DNA of 64,000 nt from Mantis religiosa (taxonomy: Eukaryota; Arthropoda; Insecta; Mantodea; Mantidae), in assembly GCA_030765055.1 (NCBI GenBank), contig CM060950.1:22109903-22173902 (forward strand), read 5' to 3'. Below the pieces are notes generated by a model. The model worked only from the letters and a program-made list of their open reading frames with translations. It made no database searches and was not told the DNA's origin. The position numbers were made by a program, and so were the translations under genes. Numbering within the stretch: the stretch's first letter is position 1; every line of letters begins with the position of its first letter. Shown here piece by piece: positions 10,219 to 21,490 of the stretch.

Positions 10219-10543
10219 TTAGTAGGTTATTTTATTACTTTTTAAGGGCAGGAAGTATGCGTGGATAGTCCATCACGGGTAATACAGGTGTAGAGGGATA
10301 TGAAGAAAAGGAGATTGAATGGAGTATCGTTAGTTTACACATGAGCAAAGCTGCGGGTTCTATTTGGTGTTACAAGAAACAAAAATAGTCTAAGTAACTC
10401 TTAACATTTTCTTATGTGCACCCAAGAATCACGCCCCGCGTTTTAGAAGCGCTAAAACTTGGCAGCTGTGAAACAATCTTTAATGCTCTTGCGACCTGTG
10501 CAGGGGTGGGAGAAAACGTTCATGTTTTAAAATATACAATAGA
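10219..10543. other. No recognised gene
   Basis: A 325-bp spacer between the MITE and the mariner element; nothing identified. Confidence 0.35.
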
Positions 10544-10545
10544 TA

Positions 10546-11269
10546 CGAGGGCTATCCAGAAAGTAGATTACGTTTTGGAATAAAAAGGAAACAAAGTATA
10601 GGAAACAAATTTTATTATATACAGATGAAAGCCACACTCAAATACTACTTTTCGACATAGTCGCCATTCAAATTAAGGCATTTATCGTAGCGATGTACGA
10701 GCTTGGAAATTCCTTCTTTGAAAAATTCGGCCGCCTGCGCCTTCAACCATTTCGTTACCTCTTCTTGCAGCTGTGCGTCGTCATCAAAACGCTGCTTCGC
10801 GAAATTTGTGAAAAACTCAAAGAAAGTTCCGTTATTGTGAACCTTCGATTTTCACGGACTTTAGCATCGACTTTTTCGACAAGTTCGGCAGTCACTATGC
10901 TGGGTCTCCCACTTCGATCTTTGTCGTGAACATTGGTTCGGCCATTTTTAAATCTGATGACCCACTGACGCACTCCACCTTCAGTGATAATGTTGTCCCC
11001 ATACACTTCACAAAGCTGCCGATAGATTTCTATCGGTTTACAGTTTTTTGCACTCAGAAACCTTATTACTGCACGCACCTCGCGGGATTTTCAATTAACG
11101 CAGACATTTCAAACCGTCACAGTATCTGAACGGAGAACAGCACGAACCTCTCACTAGCACGGCTAGATGCCGACTGAGCTGCGCAACGCTCTGACCCCAA
11201 GATGGCCGCGCTAGCCCCGCCCCTAGCGGAAACAGCCGAAAACGTAATCTACTTTCTGGAAAGCCCTCG
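10546..11269 (-). mobile_element. Internally deleted mariner with intact ends (724 bp)
   Basis: Terminal inverted repeats begin CGAGGGCTATCCAGAAAGTA at 10546 and CGAGGGCTTTCCAGAAAGTA (minus strand) at 11269; the outer 34 bases match almost perfectly. The element is flanked by TA at 10544-10545 and 11270-11271, the mariner target duplication. Only the start and end of a transposase remain (see the next entry). Good ends with a gutted gene make it a non-autonomous element that a related transposase could have moved. Confidence 0.9.
10657..11110 (-). pseudogene. Mariner transposase, catalytic core deleted
   Basis: Minus strand. From 11110 the reading starts MSALIENPAR, then continues in another frame as RAVIRFLSAKNCKPIEIYR through a helix-turn-helix region to GGVRQWVIRFKNGR and the HDKDRSGRPS linker, ending near ITELS. 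It then joins, in yet another frame, DDDAQLQEEVTKWLKAQAAE ... LNGDYVEK with a stop near 10657, the usual mariner C-terminus. Mariner transposases are normally about 340-350 aa with a D,D34D core; the whole core is missing here. The first frame break sits in a GCGAGGT-type short repeat and could be loss of one repeat unit (inference). Confidence 0.88.
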
Positions 11270-11271
11270 TA

Positions 11272-12009
11272 CTACATGGCAAAGCGTGGAAGTGTATCGG
11301 AAAATATCTGTCAACAACGAGACAATGTATGTACCTATCCTCTATTCAGATGTAATCACAACAACGTGTCATATATCGGCAGGCGCGAGAAATCATGTAT
11401 AACGTGATTGTATATTGTGGCAGGGAGAAAGAAGGGGGAATTAAAATCCCTTTGTGTCAAGCGGCTCCAAAGGTAATTTACATTTGCATATAGCAATTAA
11501 TTGGCTAACATTTCATATCAGACACAGCTACCAAGTGCTTTATTTGTGTTTCGTCATTCACTGATCATACATGGATGATAGAACAATATGAGGAAAGATA
11601 GGAGCGGCCGTGATGGACGAGGAGAGGAATGGAGATCGCTGTGCTGAAGGAGACGGACCCCGTTAGGCCACTTGTGATAGATATTTTGGTCTAAGACTTT
11701 TGTTTAATTGAATTGAAGTTTTTTTTTAAAAAATGAGCTGCGATATATACATATTTTTCATTGTTTTAGTGGAAAAGTAACTTTCTTTTTTTTTTCTTTT
11801 TTTCAGTTTTGACTCGAAATAAGTGCTAGTGAAATGTGTTAAACTATAGAAGAAAAGTGACTACAGTGATTTAAAATAAAACTAATTTAATTTAAAATGA
11901 TATTTATATAACAATTTAAGAAAGAAATGATAAGAGTGAATTAATATCAAGTTATTCAACTAATCTAAAATTATACATAAAATAAATTAAATATAAACAT
12001 AATTTAATA
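11272..12009. other. No recognised gene
   Basis: AT-rich, with a T-rich tract near 11785-11805 (run of 9 T, C, 5 T). No domain found. Confidence 0.4.
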
Positions 12010-12240
12010 ATAGATAGAGTCAACATGAAAAATTCAATGCCATGGCCGGGATTTGAAACACGGAACTCCTGGTTTCCGCCCAGTCGCTCTAACCCATTGA
12101 GCTACCATGGCCAACGTGCCGTCATCACATTAAATTCTCCATTTGACTCGTATACTTTCCCAGGAGACCACAAAGGTTCTGGCATTCGAGATACACCGTT
12201 TGTGGCGACTTACTATTGTAAGTACTTAAGTCCCATAAAT
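12010..12240 (-). repeat. SINE-A copy
   Basis: Minus strand: upstream module ACTTAAGTACTTACAATAG-type sequence, CACAAACGG, then GGCCATGGTAGCTCAATGGG, GTTTCAAATCCCGGC, ATGGCATTGAATTTTTCATG. Confidence 0.75.
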
Positions 12241-12589
12241 TAACTAAAATAATAAGAGTTAAATGATGAAGCCTGGGACTCATAATCATAAATCTGAACA
12301 TAATCTGAACCTTAAAACCTTGAACTGCAGAACAGCTCGCTTACGTAGCTATCGTTCATATGCACACAAAACAAAATCATTCAAATAAGATGCGTTGTAC
12401 GAAAGAAGGTGTTTGCTACGTGAAACAAATTAGTGACATTTCAACGATTTGTGAATATATTTTCTATTTTAATGATGTTATATTTGTATACCACCTTTAA
12501 TGAGCATTAAACCAATTTTATTTCATTGAAATACTTAATAAACACGGAAGATATGAATGTGTATTTATGAAGCATTTTTACACTATGAA
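12241..12589. other. AT-rich spacer
   Basis: AT-rich spacer downstream (minus-strand sense) of the transposase relic; no recognised feature. Confidence 0.35.
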
Positions 12590-13035
12590 TCAGCTACCTG
12601 TACTAATGGTATGCTTTGTGCGCAGAAATTTTAATCTTGCAGCAACAATTTCGCTTCTTTCAAGCAGAAATTTGCGACCATCATTGGTTCTCCTATATTT
12701 CAACCCAAGATATTTCAGAATATTATGCATAGAAGATGCGGAATCCGTATATTCTATTTTCCCTCTAATTAAATTGGTCAGGCTTTTGTCAATTTGATAT
12801 TCACCCTTGTCATGAATTGTTCTACTTGAAACACACTTTTGAAAATTGTATAAGTTAGTAGCACAGTGTTTAGCTGTCCGATGTTTCCCTAGATATCAAC
12901 ATATGGAAACTCTCCTAATTTGGTAATCTGTTTGCTTCTTTAACAATGTCCGTCAGAGAATGAGCACTCACGTGACAAGCTTGTAACATTAATTCTCGAC
13001 TCTGAGCGAAATTTGTACTTTCGAAAATGTGTAAT
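12590..13035 (-). pseudogene. N-terminal domains of an IS630-like transposase
   Basis: Two DNA-binding segments of an insect transposase are seen on the minus strand. The first (about 13020-12915) reads LMLQACHVSAHSLTDIVKEA, similar to the ERTAxACGVSxxTVxxI helix-turn-helix. The second is an open frame of roughly 100 residues ending at the stop at 12590: SSRTIHDKG, then SMHNILKYLGLKYRRTND, then GRKFLLERSEIVAARLKF. That is the winged-helix block which precedes the catalytic domain in these proteins. The two blocks are in different frames, and nothing of the catalytic core follows. Family placement is from motif memory. A similar first block stands alone at 27471-27695. Confidence 0.65.
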
Positions 13036-14254
13036 TGACATCTGTTTGAAAAAGGAATACACATTAACAAAAATATTTGTAGTCTATTTATGTAAACTCT
13101 TATGAGTTGTTTCACAGTTACTACTAGGTGCATCAGCACTAGGCTTGCTAAGCAATATATTTACTAACTTTGAAAAGCACGTGTGCGCTCTTAGAAGATC
13201 ACCACTTTACTGAATGCAGGATACAAAATGCAACCGCAGCACAGCTCTTGTGTGCTTTTCTTCACTGACAGTTAATAATTTTTCTTTCTAGTCAGGCATC
13301 TTATCTTTCCATATCTCCGAAACCAGATGCGCTACAGACATGGGGTTTGGACAGTCATCCTCAGAAAAAAACAGCTCTGTAACATGGGTAAAACAAAATA
13401 ATTCTTTAATTGACATCTTTAGAGCGCGCAAAGAAATTATCCGCAAAGTCAGTCAGTATGCGTGCTTAACTGTACAACGTTGCATGCCCCGCATTGGCTA
13501 GTAGCGATAGAACAGCCCCGCCTAGCCTCGCCTTATGTTGATTCCTATTTTGTAGCTACCTTAGTGTTCAATTCGAGCAATAAGCAGTAAAAGTAAAGAA
13601 TTAAACAGTAAATAAATGACTGATCCCGGTAATAACACTTCCCAGGAGTTTATTGCCATGCCTGCGGGAAGTAACCTTGAATGTTACTGAGATTAGTCAT
13701 CACTGCCATGATCCACGTGGCTAGCACGCTGCAAGTATCGTTATAATCATTACTGATCTTCATATCATTGTTCTAATGCACTCAAAACTGACTCGTGTGA
13801 AGGTAGATGGGAACTGTTAGCGTATTTGTGCCCCTTGTTCCCAAAATTCCTTTCTTCTACATGTAAACAATAACTTTAACGATAGACTCTGCAGCAGTGT
13901 CCTCTAGGAAGAGAATTCCGTACACTAACGTCGCTAGCTGGTGCTGCTACTCACTCCTTTATGAGGTCACTGGGCTTGGCCCATTGCGATGCCAAATAGC
14001 GATAGGCTGGTGAGGTAATTTTCCGTGTTTACATTTGTGCCAGTATTGCCTAGGCAATATGATGTAGAACAAAGAACTGCACGGGCCAAAATAACATACT
14101 CATGCCTCTCATTCTGCAAGGCAGTTTACACTCGACAAGAGCAACACATTCGTTTACTCATATTTTATCGAAATCTAGGAGTAAAATAAAGCGTCAAACA
14201 ATTCCCTTTTCGAAACAAGCCTGATGTTTTACTCTACGACCAACTGCATCATAC
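13036..14254. other. No recognised gene
   Basis: Mixed sequence, no diagnostic motif on either strand. Confidence 0.35.
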
Positions 14255-14650
14255 TGTGTAATGTTGGCAGAAGTACAGAGTACATAACCGCAAAAAGTTG
14301 ACATTATAGTCTATATAGGTGGCCAAGTGTGCTGACACCAGCCCCTCATGTTGACAGCTGCTGGGCATGTAACGTTGACAGATACTAATGTTGTCATGTT
14401 TACCTTAAAGAGTATATAATGTTATGTTTATTGACGTAACGTACCAAAACATTGCCAGAGAGCTTGGCATTATGCAGCTTGTAATGTTGCCAGCTTGCTT
14501 ACCTCATAGGGCATGGAATACTGACATTTTACATTACAGAACAAGCACCAATTAAAATCATGTTGACATTATACGTGGATTGTTGTGTTGCTATCAGTGT
14601 GGGGTTTAAGACAGGTAAATACTGTATGTTATGCTGACACTATGGACTGT
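14255..14650. repeat. Diffuse GTTGACA-type repeats
   Basis: Variants of AATGTTGACA(G/T) recur about 12 times in 400 bp (for example near 14262, 14299, 14349, 14374, 14392, 14485, 14562, 14634). The spacing is irregular, so this is a decayed tandem repeat at best. Confidence 0.35.
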
Positions 14651-14814
14651 TAATAGGCGGTTATTTAACGTGGGGCAAACAATGACACCATAGAATAGAC
14701 TAATGGAGGCGTGTTTACTAACAATGGCGTTAACTGATCATAGTTCCAAATTATTCATCAAGGATTATTGACATGGATCATCAGAAGCCGCTAAGGAAGT
14801 CGCGGTCCCAGATT

Positions 14815-15737
14815 GTTGCATCCATCAGACTTATGGATGTAAAACAGGTCCCGAGTTCGCATCTCGGTCAGAGTGGATAAGGTATTTTCCGGGATTTTCT
14901 CTTATCCTGAAAGATGAATATGTGTTAACTAAGCACTATATACTCTGTACTTATTTGAACATCATTTCATGCATCGTCCGATATGACTTAACCTTGGAGG
15001 TTTTCTCTTATCCTCAAAGATGAATTTCTGGTAACTCCAAGCTCTATGTACTCTGTACTTATATGAACATCATTTCATGCATCGTCCGATATGACTTAAC
15101 CTTGGAGGTTTTCTCTTATCCTCAAAGATGAATTTCTGGTAACTCCAAGCTCTATGTACTCTGTACTTATATGAACATCATTTCATGCATCGTCCGGTAT
15201 GACTTAACCTTGGAGGTTTTCTCTTATCCTCAAAGATGAATTTCTGGTAACTCCAAGCTCTATGTACTCTGTACTTATATGAACATCGTTTCATGCATCG
15301 TCCGGTATGACTTAACCTTGGAGGTTTTCTCTTATCCTCAAAGATGAATTTCTGGTAACTCCAAGCTCTAGTTACTCTGTACTTATATGAACATCATTTC
15401 ATGCATCGTCCGATATGACTTAACCTTGGAGGTTTTCTCTTATCCTCAAAGATGAATTTCTGGTAACTCCAAGCTCTATGTACTCTGTACTTATATGAAC
15501 ATCATTTCATGCATCGTCCGATATGACTTAACCTTGGAGGTTTTCTTTTATCCTCAAAGATGAATTTCTGGTAACTCCAAGCTCTATGTACTCCGTACTT
15601 ATATGAACATCATTTCATGCATCGTCCGATATGACTTAACCTTGGAGGTTCTCTCTTATCCTCAAAGATGAATTTCTGGTAACTCCAAGCTCTATGTACT
15701 CTGTACTTATATGAACATCGTTTCATGCATCGTCCCC
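14815..15737 (+). repeat. SINE-D with expanded tail
   Basis: The head is at about 14815-14875 (GTCCCGAGTTCGCATCTCGG), followed by a diverged first body at 14878-14982 (GGTATTTTCCGGGATTTTCT) and then the tandem tail array. An inverted SINE-D follows at 15815-15985, so the two are tail to tail. Confidence 0.85.
14983..15737 (+). repeat. Seven 108-bp tandem units from the SINE-D tail
   Basis: ATGACTTAACCTTGGAGG begins at 14983, 15091, 15199, 15307, 15415, 15523 and 15631, exactly 108 bp apart each time; the last unit ends in CATCGTCC near 15736. Units differ only by scattered single-base changes, so the expansion or homogenisation is recent relative to the SINE itself. Each unit is SINE-D body plus tail (TCTTATCCTCAAAGATGAAT ... 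CATTTCATGCATCGTCCG). Confidence 0.95.
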
Positions 15738-15814
15738 TAGCTGATTAAATCACGCAAATTAAAAAAGATTGAGGGTCTATTCTAGACGGTATGTTTTGTT
15801 AACTTGCATCCTTC

Positions 15815-15985
15815 GACGTTAAGTTATATCGAAAGTTGAATGAAATTTATGAAATGAAGCTCAAATGTACCCATGGTGTATAGAGCTTAGGGTGACCAAT
15901 CATCATCCTCACGTTCATCCTGACCGAGATTCGAACTTGGGACCTCTTAAACGTGAGGAAGTCACCCTAACACCAACGGGCCTAA
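15815..15985 (-). repeat. SINE-D copy, inverted
   Basis: Minus strand: CTCACGTTTAAGAGGTCCC, AAGTTCGAATCTCGGTCAGG, then the family tail; the middle of the body is deleted. It faces the tandem array across about 80 bp. Confidence 0.8.
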
Positions 15986-16267
15986 TCGGCACTGAAAAGG
16001 CGAGAACAACTGAGGGAAAGCTATTTTGATACGATTCGAATTTCAACGTGAGTTATAACGCTAAAATAACTGTGCCATTTAGAAAGTACTTATTACAACT
16101 AAGATACATAGCATACTAGTTTGTACTGTTTAATGACACCAAAGTGCATATTTATGAATTTGTATAATGTTTGGCCTTCTTCATAGCTAGGTATAGTTAG
16201 TAACAAGCACTTTTAAGAATCTCATTCACTAGCCGATGTTAAATTTCTTATAGAAATGTTGTAACCC

Positions 16268-16505
16268 AGGGTGCGAAGGCCAGGAACTGCCAACCCGACT
16301 GCCGGCCTCACGCTCACATACGCAAAGTAGAGGTGGGCGATCATCCAACCAATACGAGGAGATGTTTCAGCATCTCGGAATCCCCCAGGCTGAATGTTGG
16401 CTTTCGTGATCAGGGCCGCTTAACAGTCCTAAGGTCCTCAGTTTCCTCACGAGTGGGCACCGGTCCTATACCCGGGACTTAAACTCGGCAACCCCAGGGG
16501 TGGGA
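16268..16505 (-). repeat. SINE-C, diverged copy
   Basis: Minus strand: GTGCCCACTCGTGAGGAAAC, TGATCACGAAAGCCAACATT region, GAGATGCTGAAACATCTCCT, GGATGATCGCCCACCTCTAC, GGCAGTCGGGTTGGCAGTTC. These are counterparts of the body at 8300-8490. The tRNA-like head is lost or very diverged. Confidence 0.7.
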
Positions 16506-16937
16506 TTGTTTAACACTGAAGCTGACCAAAATACTGTCTCATTAGACTAAGTTAGCTGTAAAATTGACTTAAATGTGGTGTTAACGCTGCCGTACCTTTC
16601 TATTAAATCATTTTATAAATGTCACAATTTGGAAAATGCACGCTACAAACCCGCCGTTTACGCGGGATTGCTGTATTTGAGAGGTTTTGAATGCCGTTCC
16701 TAACCAAAGACTATTGCGTCATTATGAACCTGAAAACATGAAAAGGAGGAATTCTTGAAGCCTTAATACAGACTGCCCAAAACTGTTTGTCTGCACGGTA
16801 GTAGAGGAAACTTCAAAACAGACAAGAAGTGTAAAATGCTACTGAACTTTATTTTATTGGTACATTATAAGTGTAGACAACTGAAAAATATTGATAGTGA
16901 GTTTATCCGAAGCTAATTCAAGAAGTGACCGGATTTG
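16506..16937. other. No recognised gene
   Basis: AT-rich spacer; nothing identified. Confidence 0.35.
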
Positions 16938-17436
16938 TTACGGTTACAAGACACTTTCGTCCAATATTCACAACGAGTTACAAGAATCTGCCGACCAGAC
17001 CTTGGATTGCTCCGTTTTATACTCGTGCATTGAAATCGAGAATATGCAAGTCATTTATCCTCACAAATGCGTCAGAGCACTGAAAGGGCAGAATGAAAGA
17101 GTAATGGGCATTAACAACGTGCACTATGCACCTCATAAAATTCGTCTACTGGATTAATTCTTGGAAACCCTTCGGAAAGGGAAACAAAGGTATTCTTTTT
17201 CGTCCAATATTCACCACCAATTACAAACCGTTCCAAAGACCTTTGGGTGCTCCACTTTATGCACGTGCATAAAGCACGTGCATTGAAATTGAGAACATGC
17301 AAGTCAATTATACTCGCATATGCCTCAGAGCACTGAAAGGGCAGAATTAAAGAGTAATGGGCATTAGCAACATGCGATATGCAACTCCTATACAAATCTT
17401 CTACTGAATTAACTCTTGGAAACTCTTCGGAAAGGC
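16938..17436. repeat. Direct tandem duplication, period about 243 bp
   Basis: Unit 1 is 16938-17180 and unit 2 is 17181-17436. Shared anchors are CGTCCAATATTCAC at 16958 and 17201, CACTGAAAGGGCAGAAT, AGAGTAATGGGCATTA and CTTCGGAAAGG. Units are about 80% identical. Unit 2 has an added palindromic GCACGTGCATAAAGCACGTG. The overlapping plus-strand frame 16891-17157 and minus-strand frame 17111-17482 have no recognisable domain, so protein coding is doubtful. Confidence 0.85.
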
Positions 17437-17920
17437 ATATTTTTATACATATTCGGGATGAATAACCAAATAATACATACACTTTTCAGTTGGTCAAGGA
17501 AGAGGAGTGAAAATTAGGTATGTTAATAACTGTTCATTTTTAAAATTTATGGTTGCTAATTAATCAACCTGTTATTGATAGTTTTGTGTGGTTAGGATAT
17601 TTTTGTTTGGTAAAATAGCAGTGCTAGATACCAGTACCAAAGTTGGCCACTATGGGGAATTTTAAAATATAGTTAAGTTAATAACTGGAATACCAGTTAT
17701 GTGTTACTGGAAACCAGTAATATTATATTTTAATTTAAAATATTTGTAAGTATGTTCGAAATTTTTGTAAAAAAATTTAAATTAAATTTATAAAATTTTG
17801 TAAGGGATGGATATAATTTTGAAATTTAATTTATTTTTATGTATGCTTATTTTTAGAAATGTGGTGTGGATTTTTATGTTTGATGAGAGTATATTTTAAA
17901 ATGTTTGTAATGTTTTATTT

Positions 17921-18140
<220 letters not shown>

Positions 18141-18189
18141 ATAATCCTTAAATTTTGTATGTTCTGTATGTTTTTGATGTTTTAATAAA

Positions 18190-19100
18190 TGAATAAAGGT
18201 CTGAATATTTACCCCGGATTAAGAAATTATAGGTGCCGGGATACAGTATGCAGATTTTTATTTTATTTTATTTTTTGTTTACAGAGATAGCAAGCACCCA
18301 CACATAATAAAAATATGATGGCATAATTTAAAATATCCACAAGAACCTTCTGACCCAGATCACACAACACTTCTAATTTGGTTGATATCAGTTTGCCCCT
18401 GTTTTCAATTTTAAAAAGTTAAGTGCGGCCTTTTAAACTTCGTCTAAAGTTTATTTTGAAGCTTAAGGTCATTTCAGCCCTCCAGAATGAAGTGTTCAGA
18501 ACAAACGAAAGAATTTCGGTAACCTCTAAATTACTCGAGCCATGCTTCGAAACTGTTTGGTGATCTATCCGATGTGAAAATTCGTGAGCACTACATCTAG
18601 GCGTTTCTGACGGATTGGCACGCGACCTAATCATGCTACGAGATTGCTACATGGTGGGCGACTAGGGATTTGTAAAGTCACTTCGTTGGAGGGGAAGCTC
18701 ACAAATTGGACAAGTTGCGGTGTGCGCTGCTCAAATTGCCCTCGGAGAAGGTGTAATAACAAACCTTGATTTCTATTGATCCAGAAGTTCGATCACGTTC
18801 CCAATTATTATTTTGCACTCATTTTAAATCTGCATTACTCATACAAGCATTTTACTGTTGTAGCCTAAGCAACTGTTTTAACGCAACTTAATATTACTGT
18901 ACGTGAGTCCATTACGCACGAGAAATTCCCAAAAAATGAACATACCTTCATAACTTATGAGCCAATGCTGAACGATTACTTTTTAAATTAGTAGTGAAAA
19001 TGAGCTTCATTAAATCTCATTTCCTTAAAGCAAAAGGATGGACACAGCGAGGAAGCTAATATGTTTCTGTGCGATCCATATAAACCTGAACCATTTAAAC
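18190..19100. other. No recognised gene
   Basis: Includes an ATTTT run at about 18257-18275. The minus-strand frame 18419-18634 has no known domain. Confidence 0.35.
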
Positions 19101-19116
19101 CAATAATAGGGCACAC

Positions 19117-19645
19117 GTGCAACTTTGTGAGAAGATAACACACAATTGGGAGACTACATTACACTATTTACATCTCACAGAAAATATTGAAAGTATCCTT
19201 CGCCAGCGTCTCTACATGTTTGCACTCGTCTCACCACATTCTCTGAAGTTTTACGGAGATATCGAATTGAGAGAAGGTTATTTCCAGCAAGATAGAGCAA
19301 TGTGCCATACATCTAATGACACATTGGAACTTGTAACCAGTTTCTTTGATAAAGGAATAGTCTCAGAAAGTCTATGGCTTCCCAGATCCCCTGACCTAAC
19401 TACACCGGATTTGTTTCTTGTGGGGGGGGGGGGGGGGGGGTATTTAAAAACAGAGTTTACAAGAATAGGCCACGGACAACTGATGTTCTAATGAATCCAT
19501 TCGAACCGAAATAAGTAACATTGGCAAGGATACTCTTAAACTGAGTAGGTAAACTTCTCTGAACAATGAATGCAGATGGCTAAAACTGTGGAAGCTTGCA
19601 TAAATACAAACAGTATGACATCACCATTCCCTGTACCGTTCCGCA
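19117..19645 (+). pseudogene. IS630-like transposase C-terminal half
   Basis: The frame contains GYFQQDRAMCHTSNDTLELV (about 19276-19335) and ESLWLPRSPDLTTPDLFL (about 19366-19419). These are the second catalytic Asp (QQD) and the late RSPDLxxxD block. There are 38 residues between the QQD Asp and the PD Asp, more than the 34 of mariner. After LFL a run of 19 G (19422-19440) replaces what should be Trp-Gly; the text then resumes YLKTEF. A further C-terminal piece (about 19565-19640, SLHKYKQYDITIP) follows in a broken frame. The N-terminal part with the first Asp is missing, so it is non-functional. Confidence 0.75.
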
Positions 19646-20090
19646 ATACTGGAATGCAGTAATTGAGCCTCTTAAAGGGAACGGATTAAAATCAAGTCAC
19701 TTATAAAGACACTTATAAAGTAGAAAGTTAATATTTAGTATATTATAATTTTGTAAAGAGGATAAACGTAAAGATCTAATTACTCCGTTAAATGATGCAA
19801 CGGCAGTGAGAAAAGTGAACGAACTGTACATAATATAGTGATCCCTTTTGAAGCTGAGAACACATATTGGGGAATACTTCCAGGCATGTTAGGTATATCA
19901 ATTTCGCAAGTTAAGAAGTTTGCGCCGTGCTTTGCTGATGTTTTGATGGTCAAGACTGTACTGCACTATACTCCCGCCTTCTCTGGCCTGTCTAAACCGA
20001 GCCATGCTACACCAGTGACCTCTCATTCATTCATTCATTCATTCATTCATTCATTCATTCATTCATTCATTCGCCAAACAGGTAATGTAA
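19565..20090 (+). repeat. Dispersed repeat Y, copy 1
   Basis: Colinear with 46020-46730: shared phrases include GGAAGCTTGC, CACCATTCCC, TAAAGTTAACATT-type sequence, GGGGAATACTT, TTTTGATGGTCA, CCGCCTTCTCT, CCATGCTACA and CAGACAGGTAAT/CAAACAGGTAAT. It starts in the transposase C-terminal tail and ends in a segment resembling a transposase winged-helix block. About 200 bp present in the other copy is missing near 19840. A (CATT)n run interrupts it at 20024-20072. Confidence 0.75.
20024..20072 (+). repeat. (CATT)n microsatellite
   Basis: About 12 perfect tetranucleotide units inside repeat Y; the other copy at 46700 has none, so it arose in this copy. Confidence 0.95.
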
Positions 20091-20487
20091 ACAGAGTGGT
20101 TGTCTCCTTTTCAGCTGCTTTTTCTGTTACCTCAAGTGATACGTAGATGCAGCACATGTACGTACGTGCTACAGCACAATGAAAAAACTGCACCACTATT
20201 ACAGAGTACGAACCGTTCTTAAAAAAAACAAAAGGGACGAAAATATATTTTACAGCGCTCTCTGCCGAGTAACAGGAACCGCCACAGCTAGAAAATATTG
20301 TATTAGTTATTGAATGGATTTCAGCTCCTATGATGTATTCAGAAAGAAGGCACGTTTTGTGAAATTTCCACTGCGCTGCCCTGTTGGGTTTTGTTCCATG
20401 TGTCCGATTCACGTAACCAATCTGAGTCAGCATTGGTTTTAAGTGGCAGTCGTATGTAGATAAATAATAGTGGTGGATGATGGTTTT
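20091..20487. other. No recognised gene
   Basis: The minus-strand frame 20059-20433 has no known domain and begins inside a repeat. Confidence 0.35.
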
Positions 20488-20545
20488 TATTATTACTATT
20501 ATTACTATTACTATTATTATTATTATTGTTATTGTTATTATTAGA
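20488..20545 (+). repeat. Imperfect (ATT)n/(ACT)n microsatellite
   Basis: TTATTATTACTATTATTACT-type run with interruptions. Confidence 0.9.
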
Positions 20546-21490
20546 GTTAGGTATAGAGGTAGAATAAATAAAGAAGTCTTTTATTTTAGTAATTATATAT
20601 ATGATTTTAAAAATATTATTTATGTAACGTAAAAGATAAGAATAATTTAGGAGTGGGTGTATTAAATAAACTTATTAGTCATGTGTAGTGCGTGTATGAA
20701 TAAGTTTTAGGTATTAGACATTTAAATAGGTTATTGTTTTGGGAGCTATTGTAGTGATGCAGCTGGCAACCAGTTGCTTGTGCTGGATACCAGTATTGTG
20801 TTTTGTAGTTAGTAGTTTTTGTATTTTATTTGTTTGCTCATACTTCTGGAATATTTTCCTGTCTAAGCCTCCTTTATTTTCTTTATTTTTTTCTTATAAT
20901 GTTGATTTTTTGTAGTGGTTTGTAGTGATTATCTTTAAAATGATTATGTAAATTTATATAAAGTGTAAGAAAGTTTGGAAATAAATGATAAATGTGGAAT
21001 ATATGCCCCTATTATTTATTTATTTATTTGAAGTTCCGCATATTGTGTTATGTATTTAATATGACAAATTCTATAAATCTCTTAAAAGAGGCCCCTTTCA
21101 AGTGAATATATTTGGAAGAGAAAGTGACAAACATAAGCAAACCACCCTAAACATAAACACAAGTCTAAAGGCTATAGGTAATGATAAGAAAAAGAATATA
21201 CGAGAAAATTTCATACGAAAGTATTTGGAAACATTGTTTCGTGGGTGTGATCTTAGAATGCATTTTTGTACTTTCAATGTTAGTTATTTTGAAACAGTGG
21301 TGGGTGGCGCAGAGAGTAGCGAAAACTTAAGACTTATTAATGCACTATAAATGAGCGACTTCTTGTTGCATTGCTAATAAGAGAACCAACCAATTAAAGG
21401 GATGGACTGTCAAGCTACTGATGCACCAGGTATAGTCAGTCCATTTTATAATCACATCACAACTAAGGCGTTCACAACAGTACAGCAAGT
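20546..21490. other. AT-rich stretch without recognised gene
   Basis: Contains GCTGGATACCAGTATTG (about 20782), similar in wording to GCTAGATACCAGTACC near 17622. Both lie near ATT microsatellites and end in AATAAATGA-type signals, so an old retroposon 3' end is possible. The plus-strand frame 21102-21350 has no domain. Confidence 0.3.

Noticed and set aside
14983..15737. CRISPR-like array
   Set aside because: The repeat units are contiguous without unique spacers and derive from a SINE tail in eukaryotic DNA.
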